Shown here: in pieces, positions 1 through 12,468 of the stretch | Layout: each line of letters begins with the position of its first letter | How positions within the stretch are numbered: position 1 is the stretch's first letter | Assembly: GCF_047663525.1 (NCBI RefSeq) | Contig: NC_092591.1 | Span: forward strand, 53,483,501-53,547,500 | DNA: 64,000 bases | Origin: Anas platyrhynchos | Taxonomy: Eukaryota; Chordata; Aves; Anseriformes; Anatidae | Direction of reading: 5' to 3' | Notes under the pieces: generated by a model | The model's input: only the letters and a program-made list of their open reading frames with translations | Database searches by the model: none | Told to the model about the DNA's origin: nothing | Translations under genes and position numbers: made by a program

Positions 1-2404
1 AGGGCAGGCAGGGGAGAGAGTAAGAAGCTGTGCTAAACTAATAAAACAGAAGGAAAAGATTTAAAGTGTAATCACCTCCTCTTACCTGCAACTATCTATT
101 ACTTTTCCTTCATAGCATGCAGAGAACAGCCAGCACACTTGAGAGAAGAGATGTTGCTCCAGGCAGCCTCTGACATAGTTAATTTTAGATCAAACCTCTA
201 TCTGCATCACCAGACTACATGCCATCCTTTTTCTTGAGATCAGAGATGCATTTCAACACAGGGATTTGACGAGCCATTTGTAATAGCCCCAAACTCACAG
301 GTATTGTTGCCATTTTGGTTTACTTGGCTGCAGAAGTCCCTCCTACACAGCCCTATTGCTATCTCAAGTTTAGCATTTGCAAGGCAGACTGAAGCAACTT
401 TAATTAATAGCAACCTGGATCAAGGCATAGGTTATTTTGAATGAGGTGCAAACTTGGGAAGCTAAATTTCTCGTGTAGACACTCAACTCTCCCAACCTGG
501 ATGCATACTGGAAGTCAGAGAGAATTTTAAAATATATTTTACAACTTTACCTCTGTTTCCTTTTTTTTTCCTGGTACAATCAAATAGCTCCAAGCAGCTG
601 GCAGGACCTTTTGGGTGATAATTTAAAAGTATGTTCTGGTAGAATGCCAAGTCTTCAGTTATATAAAACCCAAAATACACAGACCAGTCTTTGGGTACTA
701 GCTCTTATTCTGTTACTCCGTGGAGAAGCTAATGTGAATATAATTTTCAGTATTTTTCAGCTGCCTGTGAATCCTATTCAAAGTGCCTTTGTTCAATGCA
801 AAAGAACCAAAAAATTGAAGTCTTAAGGAGAAGTGAAACTTACTGGTCTATTTTCAGCATTCATAGATGAGTGAAAAACCAAACACTGCTAATGATGAAA
901 AGCAAATCATTTTCATTCTTTCACTACTAGATGGTAACTTTAACATTTTAGTATGATTTTTATGGTGATGGCATCCCCTTAAAATAAAATAATAGCTTAA
1001 TTAGGAAAGGAAATGTGTCCATAAATACATGCATAAAAAAATTAAATGGCCCCATATTTCTGTATGAGTAGGAGGTAGGGAGAGAAAAAACATACATCAA
1101 AAAGTTGGTCTGTACTATTTCAGTAAGTTGCTACAAGGTGGAGGAAGAGGGAAAGCATCTCTCATTGTGTGTGCCTTTATATCAAACCCATTGGAGTAAC
1201 AATGATAGCAAAACAGTTTGCAGAAGCAGATCCTCATATAGCTGGGGCTTGCATCTTTAATGGAAATAAATGAACTCATCTGACATGAGAGGAATGTTTC
1301 ATGAGGGTGGAAAGAATGCAAGGGCTGTTTGAGTGAGCAATCAGGGTTTAAGCTTACAGGAAATAAATGTCAGCTTGCTAGAGGTCACTTCACCTTCATA
1401 TGACAGGCATTCGTGGTGCAGCATTCACAGCCTAAGCTGTGGGAAGTGAATGCTGTGAAGGAACAGAGGGTTCCTTCTGGTGACTGGGACCCCGAGAGTG
1501 ATCCAAGCGGTAATGTACAGCTTTGTATCAGCGAGCAGTCAGAGGCTGTTTGCATATAATTAGGCATGTAAAGTTTGTTTTGTTTTTTTTTTTGTGAGAT
1601 CACTTAGGGCTTGGAATTGGAAATAAAACATAAGTGAAAGTAAACCTGCACTGTAAACTTGCATGACCTGTCTGATGGGGAGGGCAGAGAGCAGCTTACA
1701 GGAGAAGAAATTCTGGTAAAGAAACGGGGCAGTTCCTGATGTTGAAGGAAGGCAACCTGATCATGCAAGGCATAAGGCTTTCAAGCACTGACTACTTAGT
1801 CTTCCCTACACTGACAAATAAAGATAAATTTAATAGGAAAGCACAGATTTGGAAAATGTTGAGAGATTGTGGATCCAGACAATACCACAGCTGAGTCCAG
1901 AATCAGAAGTCTCTGTCCAAATTCAGGTCCAGAGATAATGCTTCCCATTCCTGTTAAAATCCTAAACATAAGTCCCAGTGATTTCAAGAGCATCCTGTTT
2001 AGGTTGAAATTGGTGCCAGATAAAGGCTGCAACTAGAAAGCCCTGGAGTTCTGTTGTTGTGGTGTTTTGGCTTTTTGTTTTGTTTTGTTTTCAGCTATCT
2101 ACAGAGTATATACAAGGCAAGAAATGTCAGAGCATGCTTTTCTGTCTCACAGATGCAAAACTGCTCAGGAGCTATATTTAGTCTGGGCCCTGGATACACC
2201 AAGTGCACAGACACAAAAAGTTCCTTTACTGATCTGACATCCCTCAGGTACCCTATGGCACTCTCTTGTCCCAGTGTACACACACCTCTGCCCTCTGCTG
2301 CACTTTGCTGCCCTTGTGTAGCTGTGAAGGTAAGCGGCAGAACAGCATCTTCCGCTGATCTGGAGTGACACCTGCAAGAGCATGAAAGAAGTTTGGTCTC
2401 CAAA
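1..2404. other. Non-coding stretch, no gene seen
   Basis: AT-rich DNA with short scattered open frames on both strands. None has a recognisable domain, a plausible splice context or a repeat family I can name. A (TTTTG)n-like run sits at about 2074-2092. It could be intergenic or part of a large intron; the sequence does not say which. Confidence 0.5.
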
Positions 2405-2410
2405 ACTTCA

Positions 2411-2487
2411 AAACCTTGGGGGGTTGGCATTAGATGATCTTTAAGGTCCCTTCCAATCCAAACCATTCTGTGACTCTATGATTCCAA
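2411..2487 (+). mobile_element. CR1 LINE 3' tail fragment
   Basis: The stretch reads like the classic avian CR1 3' end in plus orientation: a GATGATCTTTAAGGTCCC block, then TTCCAATCCAAACC, then the terminal CTCTATGATTCC. Only the extreme 3' end is present, as is usual for 5'-truncated CR1 insertions. No coding sequence remains. Confidence 0.85.
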
Positions 2488-4468
2488 GATCTGCTAAGCT
2501 TCTGGCCTCTGCCAGGAGCTGATATATGGCTAATTAATACCAGCTTTGATGATAGATTTCGATTTGGAAATTAGGTGGTGACCTGTCAGAGCACTGAAGT
2601 GTCAAAATTTAACAGAAATTTCTCAGTCCTTTCTCTCTTGCACTTGACTGTAAATATGGCCTTTGCAGGCTTCACAGGGAAGGTGGGCTGATTTGCCACA
2701 GTCTGTAATTATTGCTGGAGGAAGAGCAGACAGCTATGTGAAACCTCAAAAAGTTAAGGGAATAATTTAAATCACCAACAGATTCAGTTACACCGTGGCA
2801 TATGAACCTGAAAACACAAAAACTTTCCACGATGCGCAGTCATTATCCTCCTCTGATGGCGGTGTTAAATTGTGCACAATGGCAAGAAAAGCAAAGATCC
2901 CAAACCTACCAACTGCTGAGATAAGAGAGAAAATCCTGAAGTGAACAGGACTGCAGTAGGATGGTGACATTTTAATGATAGTTTAGAAATACAAAAATGT
3001 CTGAAGTGGAGCCAGTCAGTCTTCTATTCATTCTCTTCCTGTGTGAATAGCAGTCCTGATGGAAGCATAAGGTGAAATTCATCAACTAGCCCTTCAGTTT
3101 TGTAGACATAGATTCAAGAAACTATTTTAAATCAGAAATAATTTTTACCTGAAAATAACGTGGCAAGATTTAGTTTTGCTTCTGCCAAGAGCTGTCTATA
3201 GTCAGTGACAGAAATACGTTGCACGTGGCCCTGCTTTCTTCTGTTGTTTGTTTTTTTTTTTTTCATTTTTTTTCCCCTAAGTTCACACAATCTGAGCACT
3301 ACCTAATGAGTCAGAACCCCCCATATAACGTCTTCTGGAAATTCTAAGATTCTTCAGTCAGTCTGACATAAAGTCTGTATAACACATCGATACACAGTTG
3401 TACCTCTCTGACTAAATTGGGAAGTATTGCTCTGCGATTGAGATTGATGAATCTGTGCAGGTAGGTCAAGATGGAGAAACAGGGAGAGCGCCTGAGAAAA
3501 GTTCTGGGTGGAGAGAGAGAGATCACATCTAGACTAAGGAAATAAGTGCTGTTAAAAGTGTGATGTTTCAGTCAGTGCAGCCTCTAGGTTGCCTTCAGGA
3601 CTCATTAAAATACAGTTTCCCCACTTCCGCTAGGACTTTACAAAGTTCAGCATTTCGAAAAAGCTTTTTAAAAATACATCTTGTATACAGGCAAACTATA
3701 GCTTTGAGGAAGTAGTGGAAGGAAAAACTGCGGAGTGGAGAGTAATTCACACAGTGCCTTAGGAAGGAAATTAAATATGTATGTGAGGTTTTGGGGGGAG
3801 GATCTGTAGCATGAAGGCCGATCTGTGGAACATTTTATTTGCCTTGCACACAGTCATACCACAAGACTGCTTGATTTAGCTCACGAAACAAAAGGTTTCA
3901 TAATTTCTGGTTGCTTGATATAGTTGCATAAGAACAGTAAAACTGAGAAAATGGTAGCCAGACGGCAATTATTAGAAGTAATCAAATGACTGGCACCAAA
4001 CTGCAAATAGGTGACATCCATCTGGCCAGGTGGGACGGGACTGACTGGATGTGGCCTGCAAGAAGTAATCCTTTGGACCATGCTGGTCCAGGACTGTGTT
4101 GAAGGGCCTACAAACAGCAGTGTTAAACAAGGGGTTAGGGGACAGGTGCCCACGCCATTTTCAGCCTTCTTCATCAAAGAGCTTTCAGTCCAGGCTATCT
4201 TAATCTCAGAAACCGAGAACCAAGACAGCGGCTTCCCAGCTAAAATGGCACCATGTTCACAGCGCGGTATTCTGAAGGCTGAGCTAACAGGTGGGATAAA
4301 TGCTTGCACTTTAGCTGGTGATGGATGAGCTGCCTAGCTGAAGTTTTGAGACTTTGCCATGTCTCAGCCTCACAGATAGATAACTCCCGTCATGGTGGCC
4401 CCAGTCCTGTGTTTAAAATTGCAACAGATCCCACATGAAGAGCTGTGAAGTTTGGGGGGAAATGTCTC
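2488..4468. other. Non-coding stretch, no gene seen
   Basis: No coding exon, RNA gene or named repeat was recognised. A T-rich run lies at about 3249-3274. The longest open frames (up to about 140 codons near 3.9-4.3 kb) exist on both strands over the same bases and look like chance. Confidence 0.45.
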
Positions 4469-5148
4469 CCATGCATACTGGGTCTGGCCGGGATGGAGTT
4501 AACTTTCCCTGCAGCAGCCCATACAGTGCTGTGCTCTGCACTTATCGCTAGAACAGCAGTGTTATCACATCAGTGTTGTGTCTGCTGCTGAGCAGTGCTG
4601 CCACAGCATCAGGACTCGCTGTAACCCTCCTAGGGAGTGGGCAAAAAAAGTGAGAAAAGAAACATCCCCAGGGCAGCTGACCTAAACCAAAGGGATATTC
4701 CATACCATAAGATGTCACACTCAGCAATAAAAGGTGGAAAAAGGAAGAAGAGGGGAGTGGTGAGCTCTCGTTGTGAAAATGTCTGTCCTCCCGAGCACCA
4801 GCTACGTGCATTGAGGCCCTGCTTCGAGGATGTGGTCAGGCAGTGCTCATTTGTGGGAAGCAGACAGTAATTTCTTTCCTCTGCACTTCCACACAGCCTT
4901 TACTTGTTTTGTTTTGTTTTTTCCCTTTCCCCCTCCCTTTTACCCTTCCCCTCACTCCCCTTTAGATAAATTGTTTAATTAATAATCTTTCCTTATTAAT
5001 TATTTTTTCCCTTTAATTAAAATATCCTTATCTCAACCCGTGAGCTGTTCTTTCTTCTACTTATTCCCCTCCTCAGCAGAGGAGGGGGAGTGAGGGAGCG
5101 GTTGTGGTGGAGTTCAGCTGCCTAGCACGGTAAAACCACCACACCATG
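4469..5148 (+). mobile_element. Solo LTR of an avian ERVL-like retrovirus, with 5-bp target duplication
   Basis: The LTR body is about 4474-5143 (670 bp). It is bounded by the direct repeat CCATG at 4469-4473 and 5144-5148. Internal landmarks match a common avian endogenous-retrovirus LTR: GGGATGGAGTTAACTTT near its start, then AAAGGGATATTCCATACCAT, then the polyadenylation signal in CAGCAATAAAAG (about 4723-4734). A pyrimidine-rich tract and an AT-rich block follow. No gag, pol or env sequence lies on either side, so this is a solo LTR left by recombination between two LTRs. The exact first base is uncertain by a couple of bases because the target repeat ends in TG. Family assignment is from memory of the consensus and has not been searched. 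Confidence 0.8.
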
Positions 5149-8100
5149 TTTGAACCAAACATAAGGGAATCTGCATGTACTTGTTCGATTTTGAGGGACA
5201 ATCTGTAGAGTCTGAAAGCACTGCTGTCAGAGACCAGCATGGCTTTATTTGAGCAGAGGAGCTGCAGAGCTGTGAGAAGTGTGTTTTATCCAGGGCCTGA
5301 GTGGACAGCTCGGTGTACCAGGCAGTGGCAAGGAGCTTCTTCAGTTCACAAGTCAGTAAAAATTTAATAGAAATTCACTGGTATAATAAACACGGCTGTC
5401 ACTGACTACACATCCCAGGAGAAATAACAGCACCTGGTAGCCAAGCTTTTGAGGCTGCCTTCAGTTCTTCTCCACAGTATCCTGTTGTTCTTGACTGTCT
5501 CTCAGCCATTCTCTCCTATTCCATAAGCTCCTACATTCTCTTTCTAAAGCTAATTATGCTAATAATACATTGAGGCTCTAAAAAATTTATCATATGGGAT
5601 TTAAACAAAATGCCTATTTCCCCCAAAAAAGGTTAGAGAATGGTTTTAAACATTGACCTTTTGCTCTTCTTTGCCTGGGTGAAATATGTTACAGCTCCTT
5701 TACTGCATATGAAAGAGAACAGGTACCTTCCTATGCCACAGAGAATGGAAATGAAATACATTTCTGCCTTCAGCACTTGAACAGCAAAATAAACAAAACA
5801 ATTCTGGGAGCCTGTTGGAAAACAACACAGTCCAGGGCTCTTCAGTTTGTCATGGGGGTTTGGCAGACTTCAGCCTAAACTGAACACTGCTCAGGTATAT
5901 ATAAAGTCAGGAGGGCTGGCAGAGTGGACTTGTTTATCTGCAAGGGTGCGTACATGTTTAACAAGGAGTACGCTTTAAAGGTTTATACTTAGAGATGGAA
6001 ATTATTTGTGTTGAACTCCTTGCTCATGTTAAACCACATTCACCGGTTACGTTTGCATTGGCAAATTTACAGTAAGAGTTAAATCAATCTCACTTGGATA
6101 GGAAGTTCTGTTTGTTCATACTAAACAGGGGTGGTGGTAGCTCTTCCTTTTAGCCAGCTGTTGATGTGAGTCACACCTGAGATAATCGATATTCCAGGCA
6201 GTGACAGCCAGAAATAACGGCAGTACAGGAATCCCAGATTCAGTTACGATAACGTTAACTTTATCCCCTGCCTGGTCCCACACTTCCACCTGTTCTCTGA
6301 TACCTCAGAGCAACACAGCCCGTTTCCTCCACCACACAGGACAGACGGCAGGTTCAGAGGCCACACAGGAGCTGTAAGTGCTGGGCTGTGCTCCTGTAGC
6401 AGAGGCCCAGAGGCTCTCTGCTCCCGTGGAAATTTTGTCTTAAATTTAGCCCCTGGATTCAGTAAGCACAAACTGAGATCTTCCGCTTTTGTGCAAAGAG
6501 CACACACTGTCAAAATACACTCTTGTCTCCTCTTAGGTAGTAGAAATGGGCCGGCTGCAGTGCATGGTCCCTGCACTGCCAGCTGGACTGCCATGCTGTA
6601 CTCAGAGAAGAAATTTTCATAATCCTTGGTTATGTTTCTCTGCTAAAACCCTTTGGATCGCAAGACTAATTCTGAGAATAAACCATTACGTTCCTCTTAG
6701 TTACGAGCTTGCTTACTGCTCTTTAAAACTTGCACACACTTTATCATATCTCACCTGTAGAAATCAATGAAATCTCGAGGTGCAGTCTATAGCATTTCAG
6801 CTGACGGTCAAAAGCTTGAAAGTAACATTAAGAAATATTTTATTAGAAATCTGGATTGATGGGAAGAAAGTAAAGTAATGCTTTTTATTAAACTTTAGGG
6901 TGGGGATTAATTTAATATTTTTCAGTCTTTGCAACTGAATATTTGGAACTACGCTTGCTGAATTATGATTAGTTCTGATATGTTTTTTATTTCTCTTTTC
7001 TGTGCCTTAAGCACGCTTCTTTTCTGCTGTTTCTAGTATGACTAATGGAATCAAATGCAAATAACATGGAAGTTAATATTTCATATGTCATAGCGGCAGA
7101 ACCTTAAGTGTAGTTTAAGTTAAGAAATTTATTAAAGTTGTCCAGTATATCTCAAATCTCATCAAAAAAATCTGAAATATCAACGCAATTTTGAAAGACT
7201 AATCTTTTATTAATACAAATTACATTAAAAAGAAATAAACCTTGCAACAAGAGAAATATTATGTACGTTAAAAATGTCCAAAACCATAAAAAGGTTGCTC
7301 TAAATTTATTTTAAATTAAACATGAGAATCTAACAAAGATAAAAGTGTGATCAACTTTCCTTCTGCGAAAATGACAGCGAAATTTTTTGATGGACTCTGC
7401 CATCTACTGCATGATGTAGGAAATGCAGCATAAAAATGTGAAAACCAGGAGAAATTTACCTGCTGACAGTTCAACATAAAAATAGTTCTTATTTTATAAT
7501 AATTCCAATGCTTAAATACCCTGCATGAAATGTTTTCTCTATCTTTGTAATTGCAGAAAACAGATGTGCGTGTCTCATCCATTCGGTGTGTCAGAGTCGC
7601 TCTGGAGCCATGATGTGAAACCAGGTGAAGGCTGAGGAAAGGTAGGAAACCGTGCGCAGTCTTTAAAGCTTCACAAGTCCTGGGGAGAACAGTAATCTCA
7701 GTCTACACTTGGGGCTAAAAGCTTTGCAAACTGCCTGTGCCTGATCTGTTTCCCACTGTGAGTTAGCAGTGTAGTTTGGACCAACGTGTCTTGAGGGCAA
7801 AACTTGGAGAACCTTTAATGTAGCAAGCCTGGTTCAAGCTGTGTATCTTCTTTTAGCATTGGAGACAGAGCATGCAGGGGAAAAGGAGTCCTCTTCTCTT
7901 GCTCAGAAAGCTGACAGGTTCCAGAGATCTTGCTCTAAGCAAGCTTTCATGCTGCTTGTTGTCTTGTCTCCAAAATGTGTTGACTGTTCAGGGATGCACC
8001 TTTAAAATCAGTTAACCTTTGTTCAGGAAACCATTGCCCCTGCACATTCTGTTTTTAGGAAAGAAGGCAACATCTGTATACTGTTTGGACCCACACTATC

Positions 8101-11100
8101 AAAAGAAATGGTGTTCATCTTGGGTATCCCGGATCCATTTCCATAATATTTTGCAATCTAGCTGATGATGATCTGGCCTAATTCCCTACTCCTCAGCACA
8201 TTTTCAAATTCCTGCGAGCAGCCTTTCCGTGACTGTCCTTACATGACATAGCAGTGACACCTGCTCACCCTCAGCCAGCTTTAACTGCTAGCTGTTGTGA
8301 AAGACAGAAGATAGTGTCCACGACTGATAGACTGATAACCACCCAGATAAGCAAGCAGAACGATGCAATAGGACCTCTGCTGCCTGTATGCAAAGTGCTG
8401 ATGAAAGGACATTTTATTATAGGCTTAATAATATCACCTAGCAGCATTAGCTGTTTGGCCTTAGTTGCCTCCTCTGAAAACATGCTCCAAGTCTTTGGAT
8501 GAAATCTCAAAATATTTAGCCTGACTACATTCCCTAGCCCACTGATTCATTTAAAAAGGGCTACAGTCTGGACACAACTACAGATGTGGTTCTTCTAGTT
8601 TCTAAAAGCAGGGATTAGACTCCGTTGTAGGCTCCTGGCTATAGCAAAAATAAGGCTCCTGCAAGCATGGGATAAAAAAGCGTTTAATGGGTCATGAAGT
8701 CTTTGCTGTTACCCGCAGCCTTGTCAGAAAATCCTGTGAATAAACTCCTGTAGTTCTCTCAAGACTAAGAAAAAGAGAGAGATCAGAATTCCTTACCTCC
8801 TGATTTCCTCAGTATTTTGAATTTCCTTTGTCATAGTGGCATTTTAGACTAAATTTTAAATAATTGATTAATAGCTCACTTTTTCTATCTAAATGAGTTT
8901 CTAAATGAGAAATCCAGTACTGTATCATTTCTAATACCCTCATTTGTAAGGCCATCTCCAAGTTAAAATTCGTTAAATGAAAATTTAGTAATTACAACCT
9001 CCCTTATGTATACTGTCCATAAAATGTCAGCGTTTCAAGTTTTTAATCAGACTATAAGCCTTTTAAATTCTGTAACTGCATAAAATTAATAGCAATTCAA
9101 GAGCCATTGGTGGAGCTTGGCTTGAGACCTACTGACAAGACCTTATATCATTGAGAACTGGTCACTACTATGAAAATCAATTTAAAACACACCAACATGA
9201 TAAAAATTGAATATTGCTTGGAAGTTAGCTACTGCTTAGATTCGGTGTTTGAAATTCAAACAAGATCAGCTTCAGTATGTATCTATGTGTTGCAATAGTG
9301 TGTGTGTTTGTCTAGGCAGATCTGCCTGCACAAAATTCTTGCTAACCTCTAATGAAGGGAGCATTTCAGATCAGGTCAAGTCTCATAAATTTACAACTCC
9401 TTCACCTGAGGAACTTGAGGACTGAAGAAAAAAAAAAAAAAAAAAAAGAAGTCAAAGCACGTTCACAGTAACTTTCCTGCAGTTCAAGAGGCAATCTGTT
9501 TGCTTTGTGATTTCTAGAAGATTTGGATGTCATTAAGGGCCATCCATTAAGTATAGAACATGTTTTGCATTTTTTACTCTTTCTTCTGCAATAAAGGACT
9601 AAAATATGAGAGAAGCCCCAGGAAAAGCCCTTGACTGTTGTTTTTGGCTTGCCACCACTTTAGCAAAGTTGTTATTCCAACAGCAAAAGTAATGGAGCTG
9701 TGTGACCTACAGAATTGTGTCCCCAGATTTTCTTCCATTCTTTCACTCCTTCAGTACCCCCAGATTGCTTCTCAGTTTTCTACTTACTTCACTATTCAAA
9801 AGGCAGCACGGCTCTCTGGGTTAATATTTTGCACTTAGACTTGAGCTGCCTCTGCTCAGTAGCTGCAGGCTGACTTCCTAGCCAGCCAACACCTCTGAGA
9901 TGGATAAGGGTCTGTCTCTCTCCTCACAACGACATGGTATTTGTTGCACTGGAAAATCAGACCAAATTGTCCAGAGCAGACACTGATTTAGAGGCTTCTA
10001 CCTGAATTATACCATGCTGGAATTTTCCAACAGACTGTTGTGCCAAATAGAGCATCCTAACTGGTCCTCCATTCCCTCCCTTTCTGGAAACTTCCAGGGA
10101 AAGTTGCCATGCTGCTTCAGATCAGGGTTGTGTTGGGGAGAAGTCCAGTGAGACAAGTACTCATCCCCGGCTTCCATAGAATGTGACTTCAGAAATGTGA
10201 CTATTACATGGACTAGTATTTGCATAAAACAGGATTTCCCACTCAAAGTCAGCCCAATTCTAAAAGAAAAATGAAAGGCGGAGATCCATCGGTTCAATAA
10301 TTCTGTTGAAAAACTTCCTTTTCTTCTGTCATCTGTCCTCATAATTTGACAAGGAATGTTAATTGAGGAAGACATTTTAATATGTGGGAGGGATTGTGAC
10401 AATTTTATGTGGCTGCACAGAGTAGGAAGATGGCAAAAACTATGAAAGTGTGTGAGAATCTTAGCCTTTCACTTATAACACATTGAAATATTAGCATCTG
10501 ACAAGTTTCTCCAATTTTAATACATTGAAATATTAACATCTGGTATTTCCCCAGTTTTCTAACATGTCTTATTGTGAAAACATGGACATAACTGGAAGTT
10601 TAATAACAGTATCCCTCGCAGGTAGTCTGGACAGGTCTTGCAACGCATACTGTAGGCCTGGGAGGGATTTGGGGATGTTTTGTCTTGCCTAAGAGTTCTT
10701 CACCCACAGCTCTTCATCCTGCAGCATTGATGGATGATTACTATGAAAATTGGAAAGATGAATTTAAATGTTAGATGACCTCTCAATCACCTTTTAGAAA
10801 CCTGGATCCAATGCTCATCTATGTAACACAGAATCTTAGACTTTGTTCCTGTTACTTAGACTTTATTCCAAGGAGACAGCATATGTGTAGGCATGGGAAC
10901 AAAAAGCCATTGTATATCAGCTGCTCAAGGGTAACTAAACTTTCTCTTAGAGTAGCTGTGAGGCAATTTGAGATAGTTTACCCTAAACTGACTTGTGCAA
11001 ATATGTATAGAGAGAGGTTTTTAAATGTAAAAGGTATGAAATATTTTTTCCTAAACCAATACTGAAAATTAATTTAATGATTCAGAGCTGACCTACTTGT

Positions 11101-11546
11101 GGGTGTATACCATAATTTTCCTTTGAAAGAGCTCACATTTGCATATAGCTCTTGCTCAAAACTTTTGAGATCTTTTCTTTTTAAACCTTTCCAGTATTTT
11201 ATGAATTTTTGTAGCCTATCCCAAACCTCAGTCACTCTCTGATCAGACTCCTACTCTTCATAGCTTCTCCCAGTCTTATAAAGCTGCAACTGTACACCTC
11301 TGTGTTGATACCAAATTCCCTCACTGAAAACAGCACTCAGAGAGAGTCTTTCAAGGGACACTATGCATATATTTTGTACAGTTGTTCTCTCTTCCTGTTT
11401 TACTGCACAAGATTTGATTCCTGCCAGGTCTTCCCTCATGATACCTCATGATATATATTTGTGTGTTTGTTTAATTGAGGACAAAATACATCTTCATTTT
11501 CAGAGAACTTTCTGAGTTCCTCTTCACCAACCAGAAGGAAGGGGAA
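5149..11546. other. Non-coding stretch with minor simple repeats
   Basis: No gene was recognised in 6.4 kb. The sequence is AT-rich and its open frames are short. There is an A-run at about 9427-9447 and a degenerate two-copy 42-bp tandem duplication at about 10480-10562. Frames such as the minus-strand one near 10.0-10.4 kb show no family features. Confidence 0.45.
10480..10562. repeat. Two-copy 42-bp imperfect tandem duplication
   Basis: The motif ACATTGAAATATTAGCATCTG starts at 10480 and recurs in near-identical form (ACATTGAAATATTAACATCT) at 10522. The second half of each unit (TTTCTCCAATTTT versus TTTCCCCAGTTTT) is also alike. No function is evident. Confidence 0.6.
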
Positions 11547-12115
11547 TCACAGAATCGCAGAATTTCTAGGTTGGAAGAGACCTCAAGATCATCGAGTCCA
11601 ACCTCTAACCTAACGCTAACAGTCCCCACTAAACCATATCCCTAGCTCCACATCTAAACGTCTTTTAAAGACTTCCAGGGACGGTGACTCCACCACTTCC
11701 CTGGGCAGCCAGGAATGTCTCCTCGTTGTTCTAATTGTTGAAAGGTAGTGCTCTTTGTTCAATTCTTTGTTTGAATTGTTGAAGAGTAGGGGCATGAAGT
11801 TTCCATTTTTCCACTCACCGGTGACATCGCCTGAGTGCCATGAGTTGCCTCCGTCAACTATGACGGAGAGAGGCTTGGCAACTCCGTCAGCCAGTTCCCT
11901 CAGGACCTTGGGATTCATGTCATCAGGTCTCCCATAGACTTGTACTTGTTCAGATCCTTCAGGTGGTCTCGAACCTGCTCTTCACTTCCAGTGGGTGGGA
12001 CTTTGATCCCCCAGCCTGCATCTACGGGTTCAGGGAAAGGAAAGGCTTGGGAAGGCCGTCTGCCAGTGCAGACAGAGGTGAAGAAGTTGCTGAGTACCTC
12101 AGCCTTCTCCAATTA
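11547..12115 (-). mobile_element. CR1 LINE, internally deleted, head of unit 1
   Basis: Minus-strand CR1 whose 3' end starts at 11547 (TCACAGAATCGCAGAATTTC, then the GGTTGGAAGAGACC signature). The conceptual product has CR1 reverse-transcriptase blocks (KAEVLSNFFTSVCTG, LRELADGVAKPLS). It then jumps to the ORF2 C-terminus ([20 protein letters not shown]), so the middle of the polymerase is missing. A small insertion relative to copies 2 and 3 interrupts the frame (LSVIVDGGNSWHSG). It is dead as an element but probably served as the recombination substrate for the array. Confidence 0.9.
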
Positions 12116-12180
12116 CTCGGATATAGAAACTCACTTCTATTATAAGAAGTTAGCCACCTATAATTGCTTATACCCTAATA

Positions 12181-12223
12181 TTTTCACCCTTTAGTCTATT
12201 TTCACCCTTTAGTCTATTTTCAC
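12181..12223. repeat. 18-bp minisatellite, 2 full units (array copy 1)
   Basis: TTTTCACCCTTTAGTCTA occurs twice, followed by a partial unit. It is useful as a copy marker because the other two array copies carry three units. Confidence 0.9.
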
Positions 12224-12405
12224 AAGTGTTAAAGATTCAAACCCATGGGGACTGCTCCTGTCACCCCAGCGCAGCAGCCCGAAGGAAGCTGGGTCCTCTC
12301 TCGTGCTCTTCCTCCAGGCTCTGTGCAGGAGATGCCACCTCTCGCGCAAGGGCTGGGGGATGGGAAAGAAGCACTCTCACAACCTCTGAGAATTGGCAAG
12401 AGGTG

Positions 12406-12411
12406 TTTATT
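12406..12411 (-). terminator. Poly(A) signal of array gene copy 1
   Basis: AATAAA on the minus strand, 58 bp after the stop. A GT-rich element (GGTTGTGAGAGTG) follows about 20 bp further on, as expected beyond a cleavage site. The signal lies inside a competing 235-codon minus-strand frame (12261-12968), which argues against that frame. Confidence 0.55.
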
Positions 12412-12468
12412 GCCAGGACATCCTGCAGGTGACCCTGCGGGATGTCCGTGCTGTTCGGTGGCCCCAAG

